64,000 nt of DNA. Source: Chondrosia reniformis. Taxonomy: Eukaryota > Porifera > Demospongiae > Chondrillida > Chondrillidae. Shown here piece after piece: positions 1 to 15,100 of this stretch. The stretch is from positions 2,480,001-2,544,000 of the forward strand of contig OX359191.1 of the NCBI GenBank assembly GCA_947172415.1, written 5' to 3'. A program made the position numbers and the translations under genes. The first letter of the stretch is position 1. Each line of letters starts with the position of its first letter. The notes below the pieces were generated by a model that made no database searches, had not been told where the DNA came from, and saw only the letters and a list, made by a program, of their open reading frames with translations.

Positions 1-480
1 GTGGAAACTTGTGAGACCTTCAATTTAAGCCTGAAAACCTCTATGATACCCTCAGAATGGAAAGATGTAAAAGTTATTCCTATGCCTAAAACAGCAAAAG
101 CCAAATTTGGTAAAGATTTTTGTCCTATTTCCATTCTTCCAATAGTCTCATAAACGTTTGAGTCTCTGGTGCATTTGCAGGTATATTCGGATACCTTAAC
201 ACTCATCATCTGCCACACAGTGTTAAACCAGGCCATTTAACTCTGGATGTGCAATGAAGACTGGAGATGTGGTTTTGAAAAAATGAAAAGAATCTGTCTT
301 CATATTGACATTATTAAGGTATTTAACTCAGTGGATCATACTTTGCTGATTCAAAAACCCTCTTAATCCAATAAAAAAGTTTGGGCCCAGCTGAAAGGAC
401 ACTTATGTAGGAAAGTGAAACCCACCTCACAGACTGATCTTGTCAAAGGCATAGACTATTAGACTATTTTTTGGTTAAGA
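1..480 (+). pseudogene. Degraded non-LTR retrotransposon reverse transcriptase fragment
   Basis: Conceptual translation in shifting frames gives the hallmark order of an APE-type LINE reverse transcriptase. A segment PSEWKDVKVIPMPKTAK (about 45-105) and the following CPISILP (about 121-140) match the 'W..A.V.PI.K......RPISLLP' block. Further on, DIIKVFNSVDHTLLIQK (about 307-355) matches the catalytic 'DI.KAFD.VDH..LL' block. Stop codons and frame changes interrupt it, and no YADD block follows, so it is a dead fragment. It lies 3' of the last visible GCC1 exon, probably in an intron of that gene. The clade (CR1/Jockey/L2-like) cannot be fixed from so little sequence. Confidence 0.7.
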
Positions 481-1725
481 ACTTGTTTCCTGGTCAATAG
501 GAAATCATTTCTTCTATTAGCCTCATACAAAGAAAGGATAAGCCTCATTGTCTTTCAGGATGCCAAAAATTAGTGTTTTCCACAACCAAACTGTTGCCCT
601 AGTTCCTTTACACCAACTTTAGGGATATTCTCGGAAGCTTTGATGACATTCACTTTCTCTTTCAATGAGAGATGGTTACTATATTTCACTGCAGACATAG
701 CAACACGCAATTGAACACTAATTCATTAAGTAATTGAGGTTATATACAGCGGCTGCATGCTAACAAGCCACATTTGCACATGATAATAAACTATCATTAT
801 TGTGAAGTACAAACAGTAATTTGAGTGAGTTTATCAGTAGTGCTAGTTCAAAATCAATTGACTTTGTTGAGATCAGTTCCTTGTGAGAGCCCACTGTGTC
901 TATGAAGACATTTGGACTCATCTTAAAAGTGGAACCAACAGCTTATAAGATCTCTTTTCAGGAGCTGTTTTGAAAGGGGAACAGGTTGTCAGCCACATAC
1001 TGAGGAATCTGTATTCTATTACATTTTCTTAGGAGAGACTGTAACAGTGGTGTAGTGGAGAGAGGGCCGAGACTTAATCGTGGTGGCAGGTATGGACATT
1101 AAGTGCCATATAGTCCCATCCATTTAATGTGAGGCTAGATAGATTGTCATAACCCATTGACACGAAGGAAAGCTATACAGTCCCTATATGATATTCTCTA
1201 CATATTGGAAATGGAGAATTATGAAGACATATAGATTGCTTAATAACATCACAGTCACTGAGAGAATTGGATGCTTATAGCCTAAGGATACAACCATTGG
1301 CAGGAGCCATTACAGTAAGGATGGACCTGACTATGAGGGTATACTGGGATGTGGGAGTAGGGAAGGGATTAATCCGAAGAGTAGCTAGAGCTAGCAATAT
1401 GGAGAGATACACTGGAAGGTGAAACTGAGCAAAAAAGAGTTCAGGGTAAAGATTTTTACTACTTGTCCCATTGTATAGTGTATTAACAATTAGTTTTGGA
1501 CATCACAGTGACTCATGGGCCCTAGCTTGGCCTTGTGTTTTCTGTTCTTTCACATGACACATGTCACTGTAATAAATAACAATAATAATAATAATAACAT
1601 ATGTATATCATTTGCATGGACTGAAAGTTTACACAGATTGTACCAGAGAACTTTAGTAAGAAGATCCTCACTCAGTAAATAGCACTTTTTAATAATGTAT
1701 TTTGTACTTAAAAATATATGTTTAC
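481..1725. other. Non-coding stretch, no gene recognised
   Basis: No exon or protein similarity is recognised. A short AAT microsatellite occurs at about 1578-1597. Much of the stretch may be the eroded 3' part of the RT element before it or intron of GCC1. Nothing else can be supported. Confidence 0.4.
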
Positions 1726-1727
1726 TA

Positions 1728-1980
1728 GCATAGAAGCCCTCCTTCAGCGGGCTTCTCCGCTACAACAAAACAACAAAAAGTGGCGTCTCTCCCGTACATA
1801 AATTTGAGACTGGACGCTCTTCTCCACAGCGACAAATTTTCGGATATGATATACTTCAGGTCACTTCCCAAGTGATACTCCATAATCCGTGAGAATTAGA
1901 CTGCATTTCGTCCAGAAACGACGGTGTATAGCGGTAACAAACAAACAAACACACAAACTCTACTGAATTATATATATAGA
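1728..1980 (+). repeat. Candidate LINE 3' tail (RTE-like)
   Basis: A GC-richer island in AT-rich DNA ends in a CAAA-rich run (about 1939-1957) followed by a TATA-rich terminus, ATTATATATATAGATT. This layout resembles the 3' ends of RTE-type LINEs and the SINEs they mobilise. No ORF is present. The call rests on layout only, so it is tentative. Confidence 0.35.
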
Positions 1981-2289
1981 TTCCTTATTTTGCATTATTA
2001 CTGAGCAGCATAAATTTACAATTGAAATATTTCAAAATGGATTGTAGAGAGGGACTAATAATCAAGAGTAGTCATAAATTGTAGTCAGTTAATGGAGCTT
2101 AAGAAAAATGTAATTGACTTGTTTGGGAAAGAGACAGTGCTGCTTGAAAGTAATAAACCAGGCAACACGCATGTACCTTAGTGTACCTATTGTACATTTT
2201 TAAGTGTTAAAATGTCTATATGGCAATATCTATGTGTTACTGAGCCTCAGATGCATGTGAGGTTCAAAGTTGTAGTGAAATAAGTCGCT

Positions 2290-2735
2290 TAAAAAATGCC
2301 TGCTCGATTGTCTTTCTTGTTCGCCAAAGAATCGTGTTTCTAAACACGGAAGGAAATTCTGTTAGCGAAATTGTTCATACAGTATATTGCGTGAAGAAGG
2401 CACCATCACAACTACAATTACTGTCCGCAAATGTGATTCACCACTGGAAGACGCAACAAGGCTTAGAAAACACGTTTCGTTTACACGTTTCGTTTGGGTA
2501 GACCATCTCAAATCACAGAAGAAATTGGTTTTTCTTTAAACGAACACCTTAAAAAGGACGACGAATTGTCTTCACGGGAATTGAGTTACATCATAAGCAA
2601 AAGGTTTGGAGTGGTCATTGCAACACAAGCCAATGATTAGCGAGGTAAATAAAGTGAAAAGGAAGGAATTCGCCTTGAAATGTCTCCAAGAAAACGCTAA
2701 ACTCGCACTTCAAATGGCTGAATTGAATCGATGCA
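2290..2735 (+). pseudogene. Tc1/mariner-like transposase N-terminal remnant
   Basis: Translation across frames gives the helix-turn-helix region of a Tc1-type transposase. An early segment reads NTEGNSVSEIVHTVY, a second reads GRPSQITEEI (the GRPRK-type hook between the paired HTH motifs), then DDELSSRELSYII and SKRFGVVIA. The 2639-2710 stretch (ISEVNKVKRKEFALKC) fits the segment just before the catalytic domain. At least two frameshifts are present, and the DDE catalytic domain is absent, since the following sequence does not resemble it. It sits in GCC1 intronic or downstream DNA and can only be a fossil. Confidence 0.65.
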
Positions 2736-3140
2736 AGGCGTTATATTACAGTAAATTTGCACTCAATACATATACAAAGTATACCTATTGGCAGCTTAGA
2801 AGTGTTTATGTGAACACAATTTATAAATGTACATTAGTGTACACTAGTGTACTTGATGGTACCCTTGTGCTACATGCATGTTTTAGTATTATTACTTTCA
2901 AGCTGTAAATCTGTCTTAGACAGATTAGATCATTACATTCCGGGGCCAAGATGTCTTCAAAATGCAAAACATAAGTTAGGAAATTCAAGAATGTCTAAAT
3001 GTATAACATCCAGACAAAAAGCTAGTAAAAACACTACTTCAAGATTGTTGCAGCAACAGAATGGGCATATAATTATGTAAATTGGTATATTTGAGTGTTA
3101 AACACTATCACAGATTAGCAGACATTATTGCAAAATGTAC
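2736..3140. other. Intronic stretch, nothing recognised
   Basis: Short open frames exist here, but none resembles a known protein. It directly abuts the donor site of the last visible GCC1 exon on the minus strand. Confidence 0.35.
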
Positions 3141-6100
3141 CTGTGCTTGAAGTCGTAGTTCATCTTCAACTTCATTAGCTCTTTGCTGCTCCTTTTGAAG
3201 AGCTTCTGTGTGATGATGCTGTGTTACAAAAGACAAGTTTGATGCAAGAAGAAGGTTGGCTTTACAAGATTATAATATTTCTTAGGTAATGAATTTTAGT
3301 TTGGGCATCGTTAAGTGTTACCCAACAAAGCTAAGATATTACTATCAAATAAGTTTGTATGTTTAACTATGACTTCAATTAACGCAAAAATGAACATTTT
3401 AATATATTAATCTGGCAGTACAAAGGCATGGCAACATTTCACAAAGCTGCCAAAACATGAAATTATCTCTCACCTTCATTTGTTCAATTTCCTCTTTAAG
3501 GTGGTGCAGGAGGGATGGTGATTCAGTACTTGCTTCTTCAGAAGCAGATACTGACATTTTCACCTCTTGCAGCTCATGAGCCACCTGCTGCATCTCTTCT
3601 TCATGGTTACCTCTAACATGGGGTGGATGTACTATATACCAGAATATAACTACATCTGTATATAGCTAATAATGAGTGTGCCCATCCCACATAAAGGAAT
3701 GCAGAGTTAATAATGACTTCGACATTTGAACCTTTACGTCCATACTCCAGAGTACAAAACAATTATGAAACAAATTAAGCACTTCAAAACTATCCAATGA
3801 AAATATCTAACAAAAATAGTACACAAAATTATGCAAAAATAACAAAACTGGAGCAATTACAGTTATAAATATTCGGATAGCTTGTAACATTCCATACCTC
3901 AAATCATGTAGCTCCCTTTCAGCATTGTGCAACTATAGGGATTAAAAAGATAATAGTACATTTAAACAAACAAAACCTGGCCTTTAAAAGTACCAATACT
4001 AAGGAAATATGCTTCCTTAATAATGACACACATCAACTTACAGAATGAATACCACACATTGAAATCAAACTACGTACACAAAACAAGTAATTCAAGTAAA
4101 AAAAGACGTGGCTACCCTGGAGCGACTGATTCCAATAACTTGGCTACTACAGCATCCAGAAGTATCCTTATACTTTCGTAGTATACTTGTACTGGTTATA
4201 AATGTGTAGTTATAAATATTTTTAAGCTTCACAAGTCTCATGTACTGTACATAAATATGTCAAATATATTAATGTCCGGTTGTGTACAAATTGGTAAAAT
4301 GGCCACTGCATGACAATATATTCTTTTCAGTGGTTTTAATACAAATGCCATTTGCTGGCATAACAAACCAATTCACCAAGACGTTTGGATCATCTGGAGA
4401 ATCTAGAGATCTATAGTAGGGAAGTGCTACACACAAACTGAAATTGTTGTTGTTTGTTTGTTTCTCTTATATTGATGACAGTTGGAGATACTGAGATGAA
4501 TGCAGATCCGAGATACCACTATCCCTTTGTTTCTTGTTCGAAAACGATTCGAAATAGTGATCATCTGATACCCAACTGACCAAGGCTATTTCTGACTTAC
4601 AGCTGAATTCACCTGCACTCCTACAAGTCGGTCATTAGACATATTATTGGTTTCAGCTCAAGTCACTGGGTCACAGATAGACTTGAAGCAAAAGAGACCT
4701 TCACCAATTTAGGCAGACTGGTTCCTCTAGGGTTGGGTTTGTTATCCCAGAAAATCAGCCTGAGGAATTGGGCCAGGGAGAGTTTGGTACAGGCAGACTC
4801 CCAGGTAAGAAGCAGCTTATCCGTCAGGGAGCCTGGGTCTTCCACAGCACCACCATGTTCCAATATAAGGTTAATTAATATTAATTAATAAATTAATAAA
4901 AGTTTAGCCTAACATCATTCAGCTTTTATTAGTTACTGTAATTACCAGATGCTGTTTCCACTTACGATGTAGTCACAATAAGCTTCCCTGATTGTGAACT
5001 CCACTACATTACTGCTGAATGGCAGCAGGTGGATTACTGTTATGTGCATGATTAGAGAATGGACATGTCTACTTATATCAGTTTGAAGCCATTATGCTTC
5101 ACATGTATCTCCATATTGCTCATAAAAGTTGTGCATGTAGTAACCAACATTGGAACCTGGTTAGTATCCTATCTTCTATCCTCCTATCCTCTTTATTAAT
5201 GATTTCCACCTACTTTTAAGCTGTCCAAATGTATATATTTTCAACAACAACCCTTGAGTGGCTTAATTGGTAGTTGAAAGTTCTTTACCTTCTGGTTAAT
5301 CCTGTGTGTGATAAAAGCTTTATTAACCAAGCACTTAGAGGTTATGCGGGATCACCTAGAATTAGCTATGGAAGTGCATGGTATAATAACAAATGTCCAT
5401 GTCCAATTTGATAGTGTACTGCCGCTTTCCATGTTGGTAAAGAAGTGAGAATTCGCTAATATCCAAGCATTATGTGAACTGCCAGCCCTTCCAATGTAGA
5501 GATCAAAATATCTGTAATCATGTGATACTAATGCTTGTAATAACCCTTCCTATCCTATCTAATGGGTTTTACTTGGGAAACAGAAACTCTCGCCAGACGC
5601 CTGATTGACAACAAAACACAAGACCTGAAATCCAGAGTCAAATGGTGCCTGAAGCAAGCAAAGCCTCCCAGATCCAATGTAACGAGACAGCAGATGAAAG
5701 CCATCAGAAGATTACAAGAGGATGCCTCGATTAAAATACTACCAGCTGACAAAGGAAAATCAGTTGTGATTATGGATGCAACAGAGTACAGAACAAAAAT
5801 GGAAGACCTACTACAAGATGACAACTACCAGAAGACCCAACAGCAAAGATATCAAGGCATCTGAACCAGCAGTTGAAGACAAATAGAAAACAAAGGCTTC
5901 ATTGACAGAAACACCAGGCTGAAACTAGCACCAGCACATTGCTCACCACCCCAACTGTATGGAGTCCCTAAAGAAGGAATCCCAATGAGACCCATAATAT
6001 CCACCATAAACTCACCTACCTACCTATTCGCCAAAGAATTAGCAAGAATCATCTCCCCCCTAACTGGTAAGACCACTCACACTGTACGTAACTCTGCTCA

Positions 6101-9100
6101 TTTCGTCCAAACAGTGAAAGATATCAAATTGGATGATTGTGAGAAGATGGTCAGCTTCAATGTAACCAGCTTATTCACCAAGGTGCCAACACAGGAAGCC
6201 ATCAAAATTACAAGGTAAATACTACAGAAGGATAACACCCTCAACGAGAGAACCAACCTCCCACCAAACATCATAGCTGGTCTACTGGAGAAATGTGTGT
6301 AAACTACCTACTTCAATTCTATGATTCCTTCTATGAACAAACGGATGGAGCAGCCATGGGATCCCCACTGTCCCCCATACTCGCCAACATATACATGGAG
6401 TTCTTCGAAGAGCTAACCATGAACACGGCCACAAAAAAGCCATCAGTGTGGCTTCGATATGTTGATGACACTTTTGTCACCAGGAAGCAGGGAGAAGAAA
6501 ACCTAAAATCCTTTCTTAGCCACCTTAACTCCATTAGATCAACCATTCAGTTGATCTAATGGAATTAAGCAAAATGCTTGTTTCCCTCCATACACTCCTA
6601 CTTTTATATTTTTACGATAATATAAACCACAGAGGGAGTGAGCAGTTAATAGAAACATGAATAGTTAAGAAGGAAACATAGGGTAATCAGTTCATTAACT
6701 ATTGTTACATCTTTTTGTAGTTGTCTTCTGCAGATTTTCCAATCTGGCTGATCACTTTTCAGACTATCTGAGTTCAATTTATTCCATATCTCTGGTAAAA
6801 ACATATAACCATCTGCTGAAATCTTGGATTTTGTACGAAATCATTACAGGTCTACAGAAGGAGCTATAGAGGTAGAATACTACTCGAGCAGATTTAGGTA
6901 ACTATCCTTTGCTGTCTTCAAATTCAGGGTTAAGGGATTTCAGAGGTGTCTTGGTGTCACCATGCAGAAGTTTGCAAGTGAGACCTACAGCTGCTGCTTT
7001 ACATCTGTGCTGTAGAGAACTGATTGCGAGTTGACCAAACAAGTTGTGTGCCTGCTGCTGTACTTTGTCAAGCGTGTCCAAGCTAGTATCTGCTGCATTC
7101 CAATATGCAGGGTTGTCATACTCCAGCTCTGGATGGACAAATGCTGTGTGCGGTGTGTAGGAGCCACTGTTGTCAAGATATCTACTGAGTCGTCTAATAG
7201 CTCCTAGTCTTTGCTTGCCTCAACTGCAATCCTGTCAATCTGGGGCGACCATGTTCCCTTGCTATCCAAGGTAAAACCTAGGACATCCAATTTCTCACTC
7301 TCTAAGATCACTTCTCCATCCATTACCAGGGGTGCAGTCACTGTACCTCTCTTTTTGCTGATGGTGATTGCTTTTGCTTTCTTCTTCGCTTTAAGTTCTA
7401 GGAGCCTTTTTTGCCAAGGGTTAGTTTTTCCTTTGAATAACAGAATTTAACAAGGTAGCACTAGCCTCTCTTTCACCTATTGGTATTCTCATTACAAGGA
7501 TGACATCATCAGCATAGCAGAGCATTGCTGCATGCTGAGCGTCTTCAGGCAGCCTACAGCTAAACAGGTCAAAAAAGAGTGGTGACCATATTCTCCTTGG
7601 CCACCATTAAATGTTAAAAACATGGATATTCGCCTGTATATTATATCTCTAAAAAGAATTCTTTTACAGATAGTAGAGAAACGTTCAGGAAATTAAATAA
7701 TATGTAATGCAATGATTTCGTGCTACCAAAAATATTCACAATTTGTGGTTTGATATTAAGTCTTTGTGTGTTCACATTAAGTATTTAGGTTATACACAGT
7801 GGGGGAGACAATGAAGGTGTTGGTTATTGCTATGGTTCGAAGCTCAGGAACAAGCTTACAGCTGAAAGGTGTGAAAGAGGCTACCACATCTATAAGGAAG
7901 AATATCTGAGATGCAAGAGTTGAAGAAGAGCTCCAAATGCCATTTATCCCTGAAGCCATTGCATATCTAGCAACCTCAACCTACTGCCCTCAGGTACTCT
8001 TCATGTACAAGCCAATAAAGGTTACCTAGATCCGTGATTGTTCGCAGCAGAGTTACCAGTAGAAGCGAGCAGGGCCGATAAATTTCTGATGGAACTTTTA
8101 ATTGCCCCTGACTTCACCTTGGTAGACAAAGTACTGTTGGGCTCAAGTGAGGAACTTAGACTGAACCAAAAAGTACTTCGTCAGTCCCATGTTGCTGCCA
8201 AACAATCAATGGAACAAATGCTCTGCATTATACAGACATACTTGTTGTCTGGGTTACTATTATACATATATAGTTTCAATGAAGCCTAAAATTGTGAATG
8301 ACATTATCTGGTATACAGTAACGTTTTGTCCAAAAACTTACAAACTCAGCTGAATCACTAAAAATATAAAATTTAAATCTTGCAAGCTTTTTCCTCCCTA
8401 TGGTAGTCTCATACAATTAATACATTTAAGTAACATTTTCTTTCAAATTAACCTACCTGTTTTTCAATGTCATCCCTTTCCTCTCTTGCCTTTCCTAACA
8501 TTTTTTGTAGTTCCCTAATCATCTCCCCATGACCCTCTTCACTTATTTGTCTATCCTTCTCTGCCTTGTCCAGAACCATTTGTAATTCCCTTACATAGTC
8601 ACGAAGATTCACTAATTCTTCTTCTTTCTCCTGCTGAGTTAGCTTATGCTGCTGTGTAGAACGTTCTATCTCTGCCTACAAGTATGACATAAGGGACAAT
8701 ACAAATCTGTACATCTACTGTATGTAACACAATTCTACATGGAAGAACCAAGTTCGAAGAGGTTACTTATCCTGACTCCACATAGGCGTTTAAGGGTTAA
8801 CTGAGCATTAATAATAGAGACTAGGTACAGATAAGTAGAGCTGCACCTACGTAAGGGACACCTCTGAAATATGGCCACCTCACAAATGCTGACACATTTT
8901 GACGCATGGACTACTTATCAATATTCTGCCGATATAAAATTACCCTGAAATGTGGCCATCCTACTTCTCTGTAATACAGACAAAAGTGAAGATACCAACA
9001 TATTACACATCTCTATTAAACTTCTCCAATTACCGCCACCTCACCTATACCAGTATAATGGCTTTCATGATATAATTACGAGCAAATGTAATAAGCAATT

Positions 9101-12100
9101 TTCAGTCAGCACTTCCTGTGCAGAGTATAAGAGAGATGAAGGCACTTCTATGGGTAGCACTTTTTACTTATTACCATACAGGGAACAAACATCAATAGCA
9201 GACCATTGCTTGGCATCCAAGCTACATTCTAGCTACACTACAGAAACTGCACTACCTATCATTGCTTTTCAGTATGAATGCCTTCCGTTTAGCACTACAA
9301 CAATGATATCAGCGATAAAACATAGGAAGTACGTATCAACATTTAATGTAAGTTTCAATGTATGAATGTGTAAATGAATTAATGGTACAGTTAATTGCCA
9401 AACGGCGAGCGTAAGGGAGCAAAGGGAGGATAATGATTGGGTTTCTATTCGAGATTTTCCTATATATACAGTACAAGTTACAATATACTAAGGTAATCTA
9501 ATATAAATAAATAAATAATATAAATAATTAATATAATTAATATCAATAAATAATATAAATAATTCATATGGCTCCAGGAAAGGACCTAGCAACAGAATGG
9601 GCATAGTATCATAAAGTTTAGGGTATAAAACTCATTTGAAATTAAGGGATTTTTTATTTAGGTCTCCATTTGGTAGAAAACGGAGGACAAAGTCTGCATA
9701 TAAAATGCCATAGGACTATAGAAAACATATAGGAAATTTATATTGAAACCACGTGTTATATTGATAAAAATTATCAATTCGTCAGATCACTGTGAAACGA
9801 ACATATATCACAGTACATGTGTATGATAAACGTCTGGCGAAGTTTTGGTTAATTAAATGAGCAAAATAATCAAGATATAATGAAGAATGCAAGGTTACGA
9901 TTGCACAATCTGGTGATGTTTGTGATGTTTCCCTAGTGCGTCACCAACACCCTCGTATGTCGCTCCGTACACATTTTGGGAATCAGGTGATGTTGCGAAA
10001 ACGTCACCACCTTGTTGCTAAAGAAGATCATCCCTTTCGTGAACGGCTAGACAAGTCGATGTTCTCCTACGAGAAAGAGCTACCGTATAAGCGAGTTGTA
10101 GCAAAGGTTAGATAAAGCGTATTTGTATAAATGTTAAATAGACAGGAAATGATAGTAATGGAACATATGCCACCCCGTATTCCCGTCAAGTTTGAGGCAG
10201 AGTTGTTCCTATATTGATGCGAAAGACTGAATTCGTTTGGTCGACCGTTTTACTTTGGTAATTTAAGCTCTGTCTTCTCTCCTTACGTTATCTGTTAATA
10301 TTTTTTTACTTATTCATGTATATCATTATGCATGAGAATAAAGCCTTGTTGAGTGTCAGCAACATGAATTTACTAATTTCCTATTTATACTGACTCGTAT
10401 TCCCATTCTTCATGTATTGCTGATGATAACCTCTGGGTCTAAACATCCAGAATTAGTAAATTCATGTTGCTGACGTTCAAAAAGGCTTTCTTCTTATCCA
10501 TGTGTGTACGTTTTCCATGTGTACATACTGTAGAATCTCATAACGAAATTACTCGTAGCGAATGTCTATAAGTATACCTTGCTAGCTAATTACACTCAAG
10601 TACACTACACAGTGCAAGTTACTGGCAAATATATAAAATATTAAAATTACAATCAAGTACTACACAGTACAAGTTACAAATTTATGCGATCCAAGTGACT
10701 ATGTAATATTAAAATTACAATCAAGTACTAGCTACACAGTGCCAGTTACAAAATTAAAGAGATCCAAGCGACCCCTAGGATAATCAGTATTTTAAATAGT
10801 ACGTATAGTTGTAGGCTTTGAAATTCTCAACTACTGCATAGAGAGTAGTAGTTGATATAGATCATCCAATTGGAACACATGGCCTACCAATTACCGTTTC
10901 ACACCTTAGTATAGACTGAAGATAATGCATCTGCATGCCATATATCAACAAAGGTTCCAGTCTTAAAGGGTCTCAGCTAATAACCACAGCAGATTTGATT
11001 TGCCTTGTGAGGGAGCTAAGAATACCAACGGTTGGTTGCATGCATTCGCATAATCAACAGGGTTAGAGACCATTTTGTAACTTGTACACAAGGACATAAA
11101 TATATATATATATATATATGTCTGCAAGTTCGAGGCCCACATCAGGCGCTTTATATTTTATTTTTTCTGAATATACGGCACCTTAAATTGCACAAGCTTT
11201 CGCTTCAATTGCATAAACGTTCTATTCGCGATTTGACAATTGCGTAAGCCAATTCGATCTAGCAGCTGAAGACAATTGTGTAAGCTTAGCTGATCGATTT
11301 TCCATAGTCCATTGTCTGGTGTTAGTTCATCTAATATCTTGCTCATCACTTCTTGCTTTACTTGCCTTGATAATCTTTCTGCATGGTTAAGAAGCAAGGC
11401 ATGTGTTTGCGTATTGCGTATGCCTTATTTATTATCTACAGCTTTGTTGTAGCTTCTACAGCTGATGAAGCAGAAGTTAAAGTTTATTGGTTATATACTC
11501 AAGAAATATGTATATTGGACAGTGCAGCAACAGCAATCAAAACGGGGCCACCCTTTAATCAGGACACTTAATTTAGGAAGAATGTCATGACTATAGGGGT
11601 CCAGTGTAGAAATAACGTATATCAGATTACATACGCTGGACTGAACCCCATAACACACAAGAACCTGCAACACAGTTAGCTAGAGAAGAGACGGACAACA
11701 AGACTGCTTTCCCAGCTGGATATCCCTCAAGTAAACTGGGCCTCTCCTAGTGTACTATATATATATTCAGGAAGAATAACCCAACTGACAGGAACGTACA
11801 TTTTACATTATTCATCTCCCCTGAGTACCGTTAAGTGTCCCAAAAATGTGACAAGATGTGCAATAAATATAAATGAGAGAAAAAGGAGTTGATTTGTCAC
11901 ACCTGAAGATTTTTTGGTCAATTAAAACTCGAAATGGTTTTGGTGTAACAATTTATCAAACCACTAAAAAACACAGGTGTACTGACATAACTGAGAGAGA
12001 CATCTCAAAGAATCCCAGACTTACCCTACATCAAAGGACCCATAGAAAAACTTTCTGAGACACTGCAAACACCTTGACATCAAGACTATTTTCAAGTCTT

Positions 12101-15100
12101 CTAGTATAATAACAAATCCCTTGGTAAAAGTCAAAAACACACAATCCGCCAGTAAGAAGGTAAGATTAGTTTACTTGGATTGCAACAAGGCACATATTCA
12201 AGAGACTAAGGCAAGCTTACAAAAGAGAATGTCAGAACATAAGGCAGCAGTGTAAAAGAAGACATCTGTAACAACAGTGGTTGTTTGGGACTTTTTACTA
12301 GTCAATTTGGAAGGTTCCTAAGTGACATAGGTAAAACAATCTGGAAGGAATATCATGAGCCAAGTCAGAACCTCCAACCCAAACAGTAGCCAATCTTCAA
12401 TGGACTGTTAACCCCCTTCATTTCTCAACAATAATTATGTCATTACACTGACCTAAATATTACTATTAAAACAGGCTAAACGAAAAGCAGTGCTCATGGA
12501 GCACATATCCTGCACAATGGGTGTGGAAGGGTAAACGAACTTAAAATAATGTAGCAAATACAGCCGTCCTTTACATAAAACATATGAAAACCAAATGGCA
12601 GATCAAAAAAGTGTGTCCTAATGCAGAAATTGCCTGAAATATCAGTCGTTGGTCTCCACCTACATAACCACTATTAAAATGGCCACTGTCAACGTAAACT
12701 GCCAGTGAAGAGTCTTAAAAAGCTAGATTACCTGCCCGTTTCCAGATGACACACTAACTGACTGACAGACGGAGGGAATCAGATAACTCATGGCACAATT
12801 GCAAGGGGTAATAAAAACATTTGAAAGAGATGTTAGAAATAGGGATGGCAAGCACTGTTAACTGGGGAGAGTAATGAAACAAGACAGTGATCATGTGTTA
12901 AGGTTAACCATACAGATGTGGTTTATTGAAATTCAAGTGACTTTTTTAACTATATACGTACATCAGTTCTGTGCTAGGTCTCACTATGAGGGCAGAGGTT
13001 GTGATGGTTTATACAAATACAGAGGAGATGTGTATGGTTAAGTCCTTTAAATTTCAATATGACCCTTCTTTATAACACCGTCACACATGACACATGACAG
13101 TAATCATGACACATGACAGTAAAAATCACGACACATCATGATTACTGTCAATATTGCTACTTGACATGCTAAACTGTGAAGTAAAGAAATGTTCAACTGA
13201 GGAAATTGCTCTGAATTGTTGAATTAATATTCACACATGATTTACATTTACATATACATGTAGTGCAATAATAAAAATTTTCGTGTTTACGGCTCATGAC
13301 ATGATTGGTTCATTCCTTTTTCCATATGTGCTAGTCACTGTTGCAAAATTGTCATTTCTCTTGTTAATAGTAACTTGTTTAATTAAGACCATTATGGCTT
13401 ATTTTTAATGACAAAATAAAAAACCTATTTTTAATGGAAAGTAACTGACAGCAATGCTCTTTTCAGACATGGTATAACAATATCTGAAAGGGAGAACTCA
13501 CCAAACCCAATTTATGCCAAACTATTTTGACAACAGTGGTTTTATTAGAAATAACATAATTGTGTTACTGGTCTATAACTATACAGGGAAGCAGGCCTGT
13601 AGGAAGCATTTTGAATGTGTATAGGGGATGAGAAAAAGTTTCGGCTCCCAGTTATTGCACAATAACTGGAAACAGCGTCTAAATCTTGAGCCTGTGAACG
13701 TATTCTCTTGGGAATAAGAATAGATGTAGAATTTCAATTTAATCAATGGTAAGTCATGCATAAGATGAACAGGATTGTTATGGAGTTGACTGTAGCTATT
13801 TAAATACAAAATTTAAATATAAAAATGAAATCAAAGGCTCAAAAAGTGTAGCAGGCAAAGCTGCTACAGCCGCTACAGCTCCTACGCCCCTGAGGGAGTA
13901 GCCAGAAGTTTTCAAATGAGGTTTCCATTTTACTAATTATGTTAATGACATCATAAAATTACATAATCAACATGGCTGCTTCAAGAATGGTGAAGCTGAA
14001 ATCATGGGTAAACGATTTAAAAGTAAATCTAAGAGGGTATCTTCTATAGTGTAACAGCAAAAAGGCCAAAAGCATACTAAGTCATCGTTTCAAAAATTAT
14101 TACCGTTATTTCCTAAAGGGGGTCTCTTTTAGCTTTTTGCCCCCAGGGCAAAATGAGATGGTATGGTTTATTGAGAGGCAAGTACATTTCCATGTGCACA
14201 GCATGGGCAAACTAGGGGGTCTGGGGGCATGCTTCCCCAAGAAATTTTGATTTGGGAGCCTGTTATTAGATGCAATTTGGGACTGTATTCACACAAAATT
14301 GCAATTAAATTGCCACAATAACTATCTGATAATGATATTAGGACTAAAAACCATGAAATTGTTGTATAGAATATTGTGCATTCCATGTTATCCTTTATTG
14401 TGCTTTCATAAATGCCTGAACTGATTTACATGTAAAATAGAAATCTCAGCATATCCAAGATTTTCCCCCCCTGAAAGAAACCCTACTTGTAAACTATGTC
14501 CCTGCCTAACAGGTTCTATTTGATGGCAAGCATATAGTAGACTCAGTATCCCTTATAAAAAATAACAAGGACAAAAGAGTATAGATAGTCACGTTAAAAG
14601 GTGTTGTGGTATAAACGCACCAACATCTTTTTCTTGTCTGCTTGAAAATCACCTTCCATTTGTGACTTTTGCTCAGTCAGTGCTGCTAAAGATTCAGACA
14701 GAGTTGACACAGGATCTCTCAACTCATCTATATCATCTGGCTCTTCTCTTCCACCACTATCAAGATTATGTACACTGGTGTTCTGTTCAACTAAACAAGC
14801 AGCCACAGTGATCTGATGTGTCATGTCATTGTAATCTTTCCGGCTATCATCGCTTACACTTAATTTCTAAAAGAGTGAAAAGGAAACACAAAAACGATAA
14901 AGCAATCTGCAGCTATATGTGGATTATGTCACTAATTGCTCTTTAAGTAGGGGCTGGTGGTTAACTAGGATTAAAGATGATCTTAATTTATTAAAGCTTC
15001 CTAATAGAAGTAAGTTTAAGATCAGCTTTAATTCCAGCTTAGCCGTCATCAGAGATCCTTCAAAAGTTAAGGTTCAACTTAAGCCTTAAATAAAGGACGC

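Noticed and set aside
4663-4863. 66-codon minus-strand frame as a protein remnant
   Set aside because: It looks somewhat protein-like, but I could not tie it to any family.
8038-8289. 83-codon plus-strand frame as a gene
   Set aside because: No recognisable family, no splice support and an intronic position; length is compatible with chance.
11158-11397. 79-codon minus-strand frame as an extra GCC1 exon
   Set aside because: It lacks fitting acceptor and donor sites and does not resemble the golgin; the flanking exons already join in phase.
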